34,099 bases of DNA from Nitrososphaerales archaeon (lineage in GTDB: Archaea; Thermoproteota; Nitrososphaeria; Nitrososphaerales; Gagatemarchaeaceae), in assembly GCA_030038365.1 (NCBI GenBank), contig JASHPA010000071.1, positions 1-34,099 of the forward strand, written 5' to 3'. This document shows positions 16,788-25,711 of this stretch, one piece after another. How positions within the stretch are numbered: position 1 is the first letter of the stretch; the number at the start of each line of letters is the position of its first letter. A program made the translations under genes and the position numbers. The notes beneath the pieces are model-generated. The model made no database searches, was not told where the DNA came from, and saw only the letters and a list, made by a program, of their open reading frames with translations.

Positions 16788-17771
16788 TTGGGTCACGCGA
16801 AGATTTCCCTGCAAAACGGGATAAACATCGAGTATGGTGGCGCCACCTACTCGCTAGACCCGCGAGGGGCCGTCCGTTCCGACTACACTTTCATCTCCCA
16901 CGCCCACATGGACCACGTCCAGAACCCCGGACCTGGCACCCGCGTCCTCGCCTCAAAGGAGACCCGCATGCTGGCGAAAGCCCGCGGGTTCGAGCTCGGC
17001 AGGACCACGGAGTCCGCTGAGGGGGTGAAGCTTCTCGACTCGGGGCACATCCTGGGGGCAAGGGCGATCTGCATCGCGGATGAGCTCTTCTACACGGGTG
17101 ACGCAGCAGGGAGAGACCGTGCGTTCATGGGAAGGTGCAGGACGAAGAAGGCCCGGGTCCTCGTGACAGAGTCGACCTTCGGGAAGAGCAACTACGTCTT
17201 CCCTCCCATCGAGCAGGTCGCGAAGCAGGTCAATTCGACCATCGGGATGCTCTTCGACAAGGGCAAGCCCGTAGTGCTGATGGGCTACGCGCTGGGCAAG
17301 TCGCAGATACTCTCCCATCTTTTCTCGTGCTGGTCTCCCCTCTTCCTACACGAGCAGGTCGCGCGGATGAACGACATCTACATAGAGTGCGGGATATCGC
17401 TGAAGGCTGGCAACAAAGTCGGGACCGACCTCTCAGGGCTCCCGCGGGGACCGTGGGTGATGGTCTCCCCGATGATGAGCTCGCGCGGAGCGGTGGCAAA
17501 GAGATTGAGGAAAGACTTCGGAGCTGCCTTCATCGCCTTCAGCGGCTGGGCCGCTGACCCCGGCTACGCGTATTCGCTCGGGGCGGACTACGCGTTCGCG
17601 GTGAGCGATCACTGCGACTACAAGGAGCTGATGGCCCTCGTGCGCGAGGTCTCTCCTGAGACGGTCTACACGACGCACGGATTCACGCAGGAGTTCGCCG
17701 CGGACCTCCGCGACCAGGGCTTCGATGCCAAGCCGCTGGCGGGATACCAGACGTTTCTCTCGGAGTACTAA
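16788..17771 (+). CDS. Metallo-beta-lactamase-fold exonuclease (mRNA 3'-end processing / SNM1-like family)
   Basis: SHAHMDHVQNPGPGTRV (HxHxDH), LLDSGHILGARAICIADELFYTGDAAGRDRAF, ESTFGKSNYVFP, SDHCDYKELMALV, VYTTHGF; TTG start. Confidence 0.85.
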   Translation: MGHAKISLQNGINIEYGGATYSLDPRGAVRSDYTFISHAHMDHVQNPGPGTRVLASKETRMLAKARGFELGRTTESAEGVKLLDSGHILGARAICIADELFYTGDAAGRDRAFMGRCRTKKARVLVTESTFGKSNYVFPPIEQVAKQVNSTIGMLFDKGKPVVLMGYALGKSQILSHLFSCWSPLFLHEQVARMNDIYIECGISLKAGNKVGTDLSGLPRGPWVMVSPMMSSRGAVAKRLRKDFGAAFIAFSGWAADPGYAYSLGADYAFAVSDHCDYKELMALVREVSPETVYTTHGFTQEFAADLRDQGFDAKPLAGYQTFLSEY

Positions 17772-18160
17772 GACTCCGGCGCGGGCCTGGCATCGGACTT
17801 GAATTCTTTCAGGTACGCGACCAGGGACACAAAGTTCGGGTTGTTGTCGACCTTCCTGAGAGGGACCCTGACCTCCTGGTTCGCGATGTTCACGGTGAAA
17901 TGCGTCTGGAAGGCGAGCCTCGTGAAAGAGACGGCAAAGTAGTGGATCTTCCCCTCAAGAGCCTCCCTGACCACGTCGTCCGTGTCGGGGAACCTCCAGA
18001 TCGAGAATGCGATCCCGTCTATCCAGTTGACCGTCGGGATCACCGTCAGCTGCTGGGAGATGTTCTGCCGCATGACCTCTTCGAAGAAGGTCTTGTTGTC
18101 GTACTCGAGGACCTGGTGAACCACGATCTCCTCGAAGGGTTCATACGATATCTTTGGCAT
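17768..18160 (-). CDS. Hypothetical protein
   Basis: 130 aa MPKISYEPFEEIVVHQVLEYDNKTFFEEVMRQNISQQ...; TATA-like TTTAAC on the minus strand near 18195, about 35 nt upstream; 3' end overlaps the MBL gene stop. Confidence 0.7.
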   Translation of the reverse strand: MPKISYEPFEEIVVHQVLEYDNKTFFEEVMRQNISQQLTVIPTVNWIDGIAFSIWRFPDTDDVVREALEGKIHYFAVSFTRLAFQTHFTVNIANQEVRVPLRKVDNNPNFVSLVAYLKEFKSDARPAPES

Positions 18161-18253
18161 CGTCGCTGCTCGTGCATACCCTCTTTCGCCCTCGTTAAAT
18201 ATGGCACGGTGCTGCCGCCTGCTGATGTCCCGCCCGGATAACCGGCTCGTGCG

Positions 18254-18496
18254 GTGTTTGGTTTGAGGTTCGACTTAGGACAGTTCATCACGAAAGGCAT
18301 CAAATTCGCCATCGTCGGAGCGATCGGAACGGGGCTAAACCTCGGTATCCTGTATTCCCTTACCACGTACACTCACCTTTACTACCTTCTATCAGAGCTG
18401 ATTGCAATTATCATAGTCTTCGTCTTCAACTTCGTGGGTAACATCCTCGTCGGGAACATCAGGATAGACGCCGAGCCGAAGAAAGACGCCACCTGA
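18254..18496 (+). CDS. Short GtrA-like membrane protein
   Basis: KFAIVGAIGTGLNLGILYSLTTYTHLYYLLSELIAIIIVFVFNFVGNILV matches the N-terminal half of GtrA-like proteins; only about 80 aa. Confidence 0.6.
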   Translation: MFGLRFDLGQFITKGIKFAIVGAIGTGLNLGILYSLTTYTHLYYLLSELIAIIIVFVFNFVGNILVGNIRIDAEPKKDAT

Positions 18497-18509
18497 ACCC
18501 GCTCCTAAC

Positions 18510-18520
18510 CTTTTTAAAAC
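18510..18520 (+). promoter_or_regulatory. TATA box for ileS
   Basis: CTTTTTAAAAC centred about 35 nt upstream of the GTG start at 18550. Confidence 0.5.
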
Positions 18521-18549
18521 AAGGAATTTCCCTCCGGCGTGGGCCTTGA

Positions 18550-21500
18550 GTGGTTACAAAATCGAGCAGCGCTGATTCTCCCAGGACGGAGTCGCCCCTC
18601 TCCTCTAGTTATGACTGGAAGGCCGCCGAATCAAGAGCACGACGCTTCTACTCCGAGATAGAATTCCACAAGGTGGTCCGGGAAGCCCTCGCGAAGAGTC
18701 CCCTGGTGGGTTACGTCGAGGGCCCTCCTACCCTTAACGGATATCCGCACATCGGTCACGTTCGCGGCAGGATAATGAAGGACCTCTGGTACCGCTATGG
18801 CACGCTCTCGAAGATGAACATAGTCTTCAGGGCGGGCTGGGACAGTCAGGGTCTCCCGGTCGAGCTCCAGGCGGAGAAGGAGCTGGGACTCTCCGGTAAC
18901 AAGTGGGAAGACCTGAAGGCGATAGGAGAGGAGAAGATGGTCGAGGCCTGCAAGAGGCTCATCGCAAAGTACCTGGCCGCATGGGAGGAGTCGAACGACC
19001 TCATGGGGCTGATGCTCGACCGCGAGGGCGCCTACATGACCTACCGGGACCCTTACATCGAGAGGGAGTGGAGATTTCTCGAGCGCGCGTGGGCCGACGG
19101 CATCCTCGGCGAGGGCTTCAAGGTGGTGCCCTACTGTCCGAGCTGCATGACCTCGCTAAGCCACGCGGAGGCCGTTCTCGGCTACGAGATGCTCGAGGAC
19201 CCGAGCCTGTACTACAAAGTAAAGACGTCCGATGGCGCGTACCTTGTCATCTGGACGACTATGCCCTTCACGGTCGTGACAGACGAGCTCGTGGGGGTCA
19301 AGCCGGACGCCGATTACGCCTACGTGCGTATGGGCGACGAGGTCTGGGTCGTGGGCAGGGAGAGAAAGGAAGCCCTGGCGAAGGAGCTCAATCTCGAGTT
19401 CGGGGACACGATCAAGGTGGTCAAGGGCGCGGACCTCGAGGGACTCACGTACGAGCATCCGCTTCTGCACATGATACCTGGTCTCGAGAGGCTCTCCAGG
19501 GAGGGCAAGATACACAAGGTGGTGGCCGAAGACTTTGTCGACACCGCCACGGGCACGGGGCTCGTCCATCTCGCTCCGGGCAACGGAGAAGAGGACTTCC
19601 AGGTGGCCATGAAGAGGAAGATCCCGATCTTCGCCCCGATCGACGACCGCGTACGGTTCACTGAGGAGGCGGGCCGGTTCTCCGGTATGTTCGTGAGGGA
19701 CTCGGACAAGATAGTCACCAACTTTCTGGAGGAGAGCGGGAACCTCGTCAGCGACGGAAGGCTGGAGCACGAGTACCCCACCTGCTGGAGGTCGGGACAT
19801 CCGCTCGTGTGGGTCGCCAGACGCGAGTACTTCTACTGGATAGACCGCATCAAGGAGAACCTGGTCGCCGCCGCGGAGAAGGTGGAGTACTACTTCGACC
19901 AGCCCCGCAACAGGTTCATCGAGTTCATCAGGGCGTCCCCGCCGTGGTGCATCTCCAGGGAGAGGATCTGGGGGACGCCGCTCCCGATATGGGTGTGCAC
20001 CAAGTGCAAGGAGAAAGTCCCCGCGTTCTCGCGTAAGAGCATCGTGGAGCAGGCAGTGTCGCTGCCCGACGGGCCGGACTTCGAGCTGCACAGGCCGTGG
20101 ATAGACAGGATATTGCTGAAGTGTCCGAAGTGCGGCTCGGAGGCACGCAGGGAACCCTTCGTCCTAGACACCTGGCACAACAGCGGGTCAGCGCCGCTCT
20201 CGTCGTTCACGGACGAGGAGAGGAAGCAGCTTGTCCCGGTCGAGCATCTGACCGAGGGCATAGACCAGACCAGAGGCTGGGCCTATACGCTCCTTGTGCT
20301 CAATGTCATCTACGAGAGGGCTCCGGTCTCTCCGTACCGCTCCTTCCTCTTCCTCGGTCATGTTCTCGACGAGAAGGGTCGGAAGATGAGCAAGAGCCTG
20401 GGGAACGTCGTGGACGCGCTGGGTATGCTCAATAATGACTCGGTCGACCTGCTCCGCTACTACCTGATGTGGAAGAGCTCACCCGTCGACACGCTCAGCC
20501 TCGACCTCAAGGAGATGAAAGCGAGACCCTACCAGGTCCTGAACACCATCTACCACCTGCACGTCTATCTGAAACAGAACGGTCAGCAGGACGGTTTCGA
20601 CCCGCGCGTCAACACCGTCGCTTGGGCTCAGGAGAAGAACCTCCTGACGACCGTCGACCGCTGGCTGATCGCGAACATCGACCAGGGCTCCCGCGAGACG
20701 CTCGCTGCCTACGCCGACTGCCGCTACAACGATGCCTCAAAGCTGGTGGAGAAGCTCGCGGTCGAGGTCCTTTCCCAGACATACGTCAGGATGGTCAGGA
20801 ACGAGCTGTGGAGCGACGACCCCGCGAGCAAGGACAGGCGCTTGGCCATCTATGCCATGCTGACGTACTCCCTCCAGACGATCGACCTGCTGCTCCATCC
20901 CGTCGCCCCCTTCGTGACCGAGTACCTCTACCAGGAGGTCTTCCTGGAGGGGGAGTGGAAGCGCCCGCTCGTAATAATGGACTTTCCCAAGGTCGCCATC
21001 CCCCAGACCGCCGAGCACGACCGGAAGCTGGTCGATCTCGCCCTCGAGGCAGAAAGTGCATGCAATGCGGCGAGGATGAAGGCGAAGCTGAAGAGGAGGT
21101 GGCCCCTGAGGGAGCTCATGCTGAAGGCTCCTCCGGACGCCACCCCGCTCGCCACCGAGGCCAAGGAACTGATAGCGTTGCTTTGCAACGTGAAACGGGT
21201 ATCCGTTGCGAGCTCGGTCGCCGACCTGCCGATAACCTTCGAGCTGACCCCGAACCGCTCGAGGGTAGGCGCCCTCTACAAGGAGAAGTCCGGCGCGGTC
21301 TCGCGCGCTCTCAGGCCCATTCAAGGCGACGCGGCCTGGGAGATACACCAGGGCGCCAGGCCCCCGAAGGTCACCGTGGATGGTCAAGAACTGGGGGTCC
21401 CTTCGGAAATCTACGACCTCAACATCAAGGGGACCGGCGACTGGGAGGCGGTGGCCAAGGGGCGTGTCCTGGTCGCGGTGGAGAAGGTCAGAGACGACAA

Positions 21501-21768
21501 GCTCATCGCCGAAGGCCTCATGAGGGACGTAGCCCGCAGGTTGCAGGCGCTGCGCAAGGCCAGGGGATACTCCCCCACCGACATCCTCACGAGAGCTCGG
21601 GTCGCAGGCCTTGACGAGGAGATGACCTCGCTCCTAAGGCCGCTCGAGAAGGAGCTGGCTTACCTCGTGCGGGTCAAAGACGTACAGATACTGTCTGAGA
21701 AGACCGAAGACGGCGAGTGGGAAGAGGATGAGCTGGACGGCCGCCCGATATACATCGACGTGACCTGA
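18550..21768 (+). CDS. ileS: Isoleucyl-tRNA synthetase
   Basis: 1072 aa: YVEGPPTLNGYPHIGHVRGRIMKDLWYRY, GWDSQGLPVELQAEKELG, WCISRERIWGTPLPIW, GRKMSKSLGNVVD; GTG start. Confidence 0.96.
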   Translation: MVTKSSSADSPRTESPLSSSYDWKAAESRARRFYSEIEFHKVVREALAKSPLVGYVEGPPTLNGYPHIGHVRGRIMKDLWYRYGTLSKMNIVFRAGWDSQGLPVELQAEKELGLSGNKWEDLKAIGEEKMVEACKRLIAKYLAAWEESNDLMGLMLDREGAYMTYRDPYIEREWRFLERAWADGILGEGFKVVPYCPSCMTSLSHAEAVLGYEMLEDPSLYYKVKTSDGAYLVIWTTMPFTVVTDELVGVKPDADYAYVRMGDEVWVVGRERKEALAKELNLEFGDTIKVVKGADLEGLTYEHPLLHMIPGLERLSREGKIHKVVAEDFVDTATGTGLVHLAPGNGEEDFQVAMKRKIPIFAPIDDRVRFTEEAGRFSGMFVRDSDKIVTNFLEESGNLVSDGRLEHEYPTCWRSGHPLVWVARREYFYWIDRIKENLVAAAEKVEYYFDQPRNRFIEFIRASPPWCISRERIWGTPLPIWVCTKCKEKVPAFSRKSIVEQAVSLPDGPDFELHRPWIDRILLKCPKCGSEARREPFVLDTWHNSGSAPLSSFTDEERKQLVPVEHLTEGIDQTRGWAYTLLVLNVIYERAPVSPYRSFLFLGHVLDEKGRKMSKSLGNVVDALGMLNNDSVDLLRYYLMWKSSPVDTLSLDLKEMKARPYQVLNTIYHLHVYLKQNGQQDGFDPRVNTVAWAQEKNLLTTVDRWLIANIDQGSRETLAAYADCRYNDASKLVEKLAVEVLSQTYVRMVRNELWSDDPASKDRRLAIYAMLTYSLQTIDLLLHPVAPFVTEYLYQEVFLEGEWKRPLVIMDFPKVAIPQTAEHDRKLVDLALEAESACNAARMKAKLKRRWPLRELMLKAPPDATPLATEAKELIALLCNVKRVSVASSVADLPITFELTPNRSRVGALYKEKSGAVSRALRPIQGDAAWEIHQGARPPKVTVDGQELGVPSEIYDLNIKGTGDWEAVAKGRVLVAVEKVRDDKLIAEGLMRDVARRLQALRKARGYSPTDILTRARVAGLDEEMTSLLRPLEKELAYLVRVKDVQILSEKTEDGEWEEDELDGRPIYIDVT

Positions 21769-21771
21769 GGG

Positions 21772-22470
21772 TCACTGACCGATGAACAGCCGTTCGGCGA
21801 GCGACCTGGGGAGCCCCGCCTCAATGATCTTCTTCGCGCTGGTCTCGATGTCGTAATCCTTTCTGCGGTGCTCGACCGTAGCCCTCCCATCGCTGACTGT
21901 GAGCACGGCGTAGGAGGCCCTGGGATCGCCGTCGCGCGGCTGCCCGACGGAACCCGGGTTGAAAACAATGCCCTCTCTATCGACGGCGGAGAAGGGGAGA
22001 TGCGTATGCCCCAGCGCGATGACCTTCACGCCTAGCTTCCTGAGATAGTGGTCGAACATGTCGGAGTGCGTCACCGGGTACACATACTCGCCGAGGTTGT
22101 CGTCGGGGCTCCCATGTGTCATGTACAAGGGCACCCCTGCCAGCTCGAGCTTCCTTTCCCTGGGCAGCCCCTGAAGGAATTGTCTGTTCTCGTCTGTCAG
22201 CTGCTTGGAGTTCCACATGACCGCGACGGCAGCTCTTGCGTTGAAAGTCGCCGGACTCGCGGACAGCGCGGCGCGGTCATGGTTCCCGATTATCATGGTG
22301 GCCCGTCTCCGCACCAGGAGTTCGATGACCTCGTTGGGCGAGGCCCCGTACCCCACCGTGTCGCCCAGGCAGAATATGCTCAACCCTCCGATATCGTCCA
22401 GGACGACGCTAAGTGCTTCGAGGTTGGAGTGGACGTCTGAGATGAACGCGAACTCCTCCTTCTGTGCCAA
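21772..22470 (-). CDS. Calcineurin-like metallophosphoesterase (YfcE/MJ0936-type)
   Basis: FAFISDVHSNLEALSVVLDDIG, CLGDTVGYGASPNEVIELL, IIGNHDRAAL, YMTHGSP, ALGHTHLPF, VFNPGSVGQPRDGDPRASYAVL. Confidence 0.9.
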   Translation of the reverse strand: MAQKEEFAFISDVHSNLEALSVVLDDIGGLSIFCLGDTVGYGASPNEVIELLVRRRATMIIGNHDRAALSASPATFNARAAVAVMWNSKQLTDENRQFLQGLPRERKLELAGVPLYMTHGSPDDNLGEYVYPVTHSDMFDHYLRKLGVKVIALGHTHLPFSAVDREGIVFNPGSVGQPRDGDPRASYAVLTVSDGRATVEHRRKDYDIETSAKKIIEAGLPRSLAERLFIGQ

Positions 22471-22835
22471 CTCTCGCTCGCTGACTTTCTCTCTTTGTTA
22501 ACTCTTCTGGGGTTCCCTTCCGGCCGTCCCCTTCGCTGAGCGGGGACCACAGCATGTCGGGCGCGCCTGCGAGCAGGGCTTCGGCGAAGCTGCTTCCATG
22601 GTCCCGGTAGAGATAGCACGCAGCGAGGAAGCAAATGAGACTGAAGGGGACGACCGTCGGTGCTGCACCCCTCCCATGGCGATACTCTCGCGGCCCGGCG
22701 CCTTCTCGGGCCCGTGGTCGGGAGCAAGTCTGGCTCGGGAGCCTGCCTCCATATGATGTCTTTCATCCCTGCCCGACCCTCCGCGGGCCCTGGACGCAGA
22801 AGACTTAGATTGCGCCGGAGGGGGAACATGCAATC

Positions 22836-23207
22836 ATGCGCGCTGCGCTCAGACAAGCGTGTCTGGTGGCTATAGCGTTCGCTTTCGCCGTCGCGCTGGT
22901 CTTCCTCTTCGGGACGGTGAGGACCTACGTCGGCATAGCGAGTTACGCCTGGGGCTGGCCGCTTTCATGGCACTGGACGGCGGACATGATGACGGGAGGC
23001 GTGTCCCTTTTCGGATATTTCTTGGGCGGCGTGAACCCAGCCAGGTTCTTCGACGATCTGCTGTTCTGGATGGCGGTCAGCCTGTCCGCCGTGGAGCTGG
23101 TGTACAGATTCTGCTTCCTGAGGGTGATCTACGCTCTCAGGGGACGTGACTCAGGGCGCGACACCATGACGGGAACCGGGAAGAAAGCCCGTCTCACGGG
23201 CGGGTAG
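22836..23207 (+). CDS. Hypothetical membrane protein
   Basis: 123 aa with predicted TMs (CLVAIAFAFAVALVFLFGTV; LFWMAVSLSAVELVYRFCFL). Confidence 0.55.
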   Translation: MRAALRQACLVAIAFAFAVALVFLFGTVRTYVGIASYAWGWPLSWHWTADMMTGGVSLFGYFLGGVNPARFFDDLLFWMAVSLSAVELVYRFCFLRVIYALRGRDSGRDTMTGTGKKARLTGG

Positions 23208-23256
23208 CACCGAAGCAGGGTTTATTACGTATCGAGGGCCGCCAATTCCAAGCAAA

Positions 23257-23457
23257 ATGGGCAGAAAGACAATCCTCCTGGGGTTTGCCCTCTTCGGGTA
23301 TGTTCTGGGCTTCCTGGCGTGGCTGCTCGGAGGCTCGTTCGCCGACCTCGCGGCCGCCTTCGGCGCCAATCAGGATATTGCCGACGCCGTGCTCGCGGGA
23401 ATCGCCGGCGGATTCCTGATGGTGATCGCGGTACTCGTCTGGGCCGCCGTCGACTAG
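23257..23457 (+). CDS. Small hypothetical two-TM membrane protein
   Basis: 66 aa MGRKTILLGFALFGYVLGFLAWLLGGSFADLAAAFGANQDIADAVLAGIAGGFLMVIAVLVWAAVD. Confidence 0.55.
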   Translation: MGRKTILLGFALFGYVLGFLAWLLGGSFADLAAAFGANQDIADAVLAGIAGGFLMVIAVLVWAAVD

Positions 23458-24713
23458 CTGCTTGCGGCGAACTTCCTCTGGATTATGCGGTTTCTTGCCT
23501 CGGGGAAGGGCATGTCGTGCAGCAGCTCGTTCTTGATGCCCGCGTTCTTCAGCAGACCGGCCAGGGCAAAGTACCATGCCGATGTCGGCGTGCCTTCCTG
23601 GTAACCGGGCAGCTCGAGCCTGAATATGCGGGTGAGGGGGTCGTACTCTGCGGTCGTGTCCTCTCCCAGCTCCTCCTGCATCAGCGCTACGATCAGGTTC
23701 ACCGACGACTCGAAGCTCTCCTGCTTGATCTTCGGGTCGACCTTCTCCCAGATTACGCTGAGGAACTGTTGCCCTATCTCCTCTATCTGCCGGTCGTCCT
23801 TCACCGCCTTGGAGACCGCCTCGACGAAGAGCTTGCTCATCCTCTGGCTATCCACGAGGAACTGAAGGTTGTCGGTATTGGAGGCGGCGGCGAGAGTCCT
23901 GCTCCCGGTAGAGCTGCGCCAGAACTCGGAGAAGAGGTCGTCACCGACCACCCCCTTGAGTTCGCTGAGGGTGAACTGGAAGCCCCGGCCCGTCTGGCTG
24001 TTCACTATGATGACCTCTGTGCTGTCTATGATGAACGCGCTGCGCCCCTGCATGTGCTTTCCGTAGCGTATCTTCATCCTCGACGAGGCGAACGGGAAGG
24101 TCGGTAGCGCGGGAGGGACCGATGAGATCACTCTTACCTCGACGTCCTGCCGGCACGCTGTCTCCAGCTCCTCTGTGCATTCCTGTATCAGGTGGAACCC
24201 CCAGCCATCCACGATACACTTCAGGCTGTGCTGAGAGCCCAGAATCCCCTCCTTGAGCTTGATGAGGACGCTCTGGGACCCGAGCGAGAGATACCTCTCC
24301 TCTATCGAGTCCTGGGGCATGATGTTCCTCTCCCTCACCTTCTTCAGGGAGGTCATCACCCTCCTCAGGGACTTTATGCTGCGCTCCCTCTCGCTCAGCG
24401 CGTTCTGGAAGACCTCGGGAGGAAGCGCCTCGAACCTTACTGGCTTTCCCTCGAGCTCCCTCAGGACTCCCTTCCTCACGAGTTGCTGCGAAACCTGGTA
24501 GACCTTGGTCCGTGGGACTGCCGCTGCGTACTGCAGCTGGTTCACCGTGCTGGGACCGTTCGAGAGCAGCGCAACGTACACCTTCGCCTCGTAGTCGGTC
24601 AGGCCGAAACCCTGCAGACCGGACGCAAGGTCGCGTGGTTCATTCGCGAACCTCATCGAAAATGAGCTCCCTCCTGTCGTTCCCGAAGCCACCTTGTCCA
24701 AGATGCGCAGCAA
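23454..24713 (-). CDS. TrmB-family-like transcriptional regulator with large C-terminal domain
   Basis: GLTDYEAKVYVALLSNGPSTVNQLQYAAAVPRTKVYQVSQQLVRKGVLRELEGKPVRFEALPPEVF is a classic TrmB winged-helix; an alternative start is ATG at 24656. Confidence 0.8.
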   Translation of the reverse strand: MLRILDKVASGTTGGSSFSMRFANEPRDLASGLQGFGLTDYEAKVYVALLSNGPSTVNQLQYAAAVPRTKVYQVSQQLVRKGVLRELEGKPVRFEALPPEVFQNALSERERSIKSLRRVMTSLKKVRERNIMPQDSIEERYLSLGSQSVLIKLKEGILGSQHSLKCIVDGWGFHLIQECTEELETACRQDVEVRVISSVPPALPTFPFASSRMKIRYGKHMQGRSAFIIDSTEVIIVNSQTGRGFQFTLSELKGVVGDDLFSEFWRSSTGSRTLAAASNTDNLQFLVDSQRMSKLFVEAVSKAVKDDRQIEEIGQQFLSVIWEKVDPKIKQESFESSVNLIVALMQEELGEDTTAEYDPLTRIFRLELPGYQEGTPTSAWYFALAGLLKNAGIKNELLHDMPFPEARNRIIQRKFAASS

Positions 24714-24764
24714 TCACGATAAGGCAGGGGGTCATCTTTGGTGAACCTTCGCGTCAAGATTCGT

Positions 24765-24810
24765 TGTCACCGAGACCCCTGTCACCGCAGTGACAGCCAT
24801 CCCGGTGACG
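24765..24810. promoter_or_regulatory. Candidate operator cluster (four TGTCACCG-type half-sites) in the TrmB-like/cdvB divergent region
   Basis: TGTCACCG at 24765 and 24780; inverted GTGACA at 24790-24795; CGGTGACG at 24803; includes the perfect inverted repeat TGTCAC-CGCA-GTGACA. Confidence 0.45.
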
Positions 24811-24847
24811 CCGGCGATTTATCCACATCTTCTCGATATCGAGGCCC

Positions 24848-25492
24848 ATGAGCACTTTTTCCAGCAAGTGGGAGAAAACTAACTCACAGGGACTCACGAC
24901 GCGCGTTCGTGACTCCGTCCGGAACCCGGGTCCACTGAAGCCGAGGTTGGACCTAGCCATCAGACAGATCCAAGTCCAGGTCGCAAAGCTCGACGCGACA
25001 ACCGCCAAGCTGAGAGAGAGGGATGCATCGATCTTCAACAAGGTCGTCTCGTCTATCCAGAAGCACGACTCACAGCATGCTTCTGTCTATGCGAACGAGC
25101 TCGCTGAAGTCAGGAAGATGAACAGAATGGTCACACAGGCCAAGCTGGCTCTCGAGCAGATCACCCTCAGACTCAACACCATCACGGAGCTAGGAGACAT
25201 CGTAGTGACCCTGACCCCTGCAATGTCCGTCATTCGCAGCGTAAGACAGGGACTCGTCAGCGTGCTCCCGGAGGCAGAAGGAGAGATCGGAGAGATATCT
25301 GGCCTGCTCAGCAGCATCCTCGTGGATGCGGGCACGGTGGGCGGATACTCGCTGAACTTCGAGGCTGCCAACGAGGACGCGGAGAAGGTCCTTGCCGAAG
25401 CGGCGGCGGTGGCAGAGCAGAGGATGAAGGAGAAGTTCCCAGAGATTCCCTCTGGACTTCCCTCGATGGAAGGCTCCCAAGAGACATCTTAG
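24848..25492 (+). CDS. cdvB: ESCRT-III/Snf7-family protein (short CdvB paralog)
   Basis: LDLAIRQIQVQVAKLDATTAKLRERDASIFNKVVSSIQKHDSQHASVYANELAEVRKMNRMVTQAKLALEQITLRLNTI...; C-terminal KFPEIPSGLPS resembles a MIM2-type motif. Confidence 0.88.
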   Translation: MSTFSSKWEKTNSQGLTTRVRDSVRNPGPLKPRLDLAIRQIQVQVAKLDATTAKLRERDASIFNKVVSSIQKHDSQHASVYANELAEVRKMNRMVTQAKLALEQITLRLNTITELGDIVVTLTPAMSVIRSVRQGLVSVLPEAEGEIGEISGLLSSILVDAGTVGGYSLNFEAANEDAEKVLAEAAAVAEQRMKEKFPEIPSGLPSMEGSQETS

Positions 25493-25711
25493 GAAGAAAC
25501 AAGAGCGGGGTTCAACCCGTGGGGCGAACGAGTCTCACGGTGACAACCCCCTCTACTACTCTTTTTTCGGAAACGAACGTCGCGGTGCGAAACTGGTTGG
25601 ATTCCTCTCGCAAGGTATTGTCAAAGTTCGTCAACTGTTCAGTTATTTGTTGCTATTTGTTGACCAAGATGGTGATTACCATTTTTCCGTTCAGGCAGCC
25701 GTCAGTGGTTA

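Noticed and set aside
19156-20091. 311-aa antisense ORF across ileS
   Set aside because: Antisense shadow of strongly conserved IleRS coding sequence; low-complexity RDEL-rich composition typical of spurious frames.
20469-21614. 381-aa plus-strand ORF inside ileS
   Set aside because: Arg/Pro/Gly-rich shadow frame of a clear IleRS gene in GC-rich DNA; no recognisable family.
22498-22856. Possible SRP or RNase P RNA in the GC-rich gap
   Set aside because: No diagnostic conserved core motifs could be identified by eye; left only as an unexplained gap.
24893-24911. Inverted repeat TCACGACGCGCGTTCGTGA near the 5' end of the short cdvB
   Set aside because: Lies within coding sequence and is short; could be chance in GC-rich codons, not pursued beyond noting a partial likeness to the upstream TGTCACCG motif.
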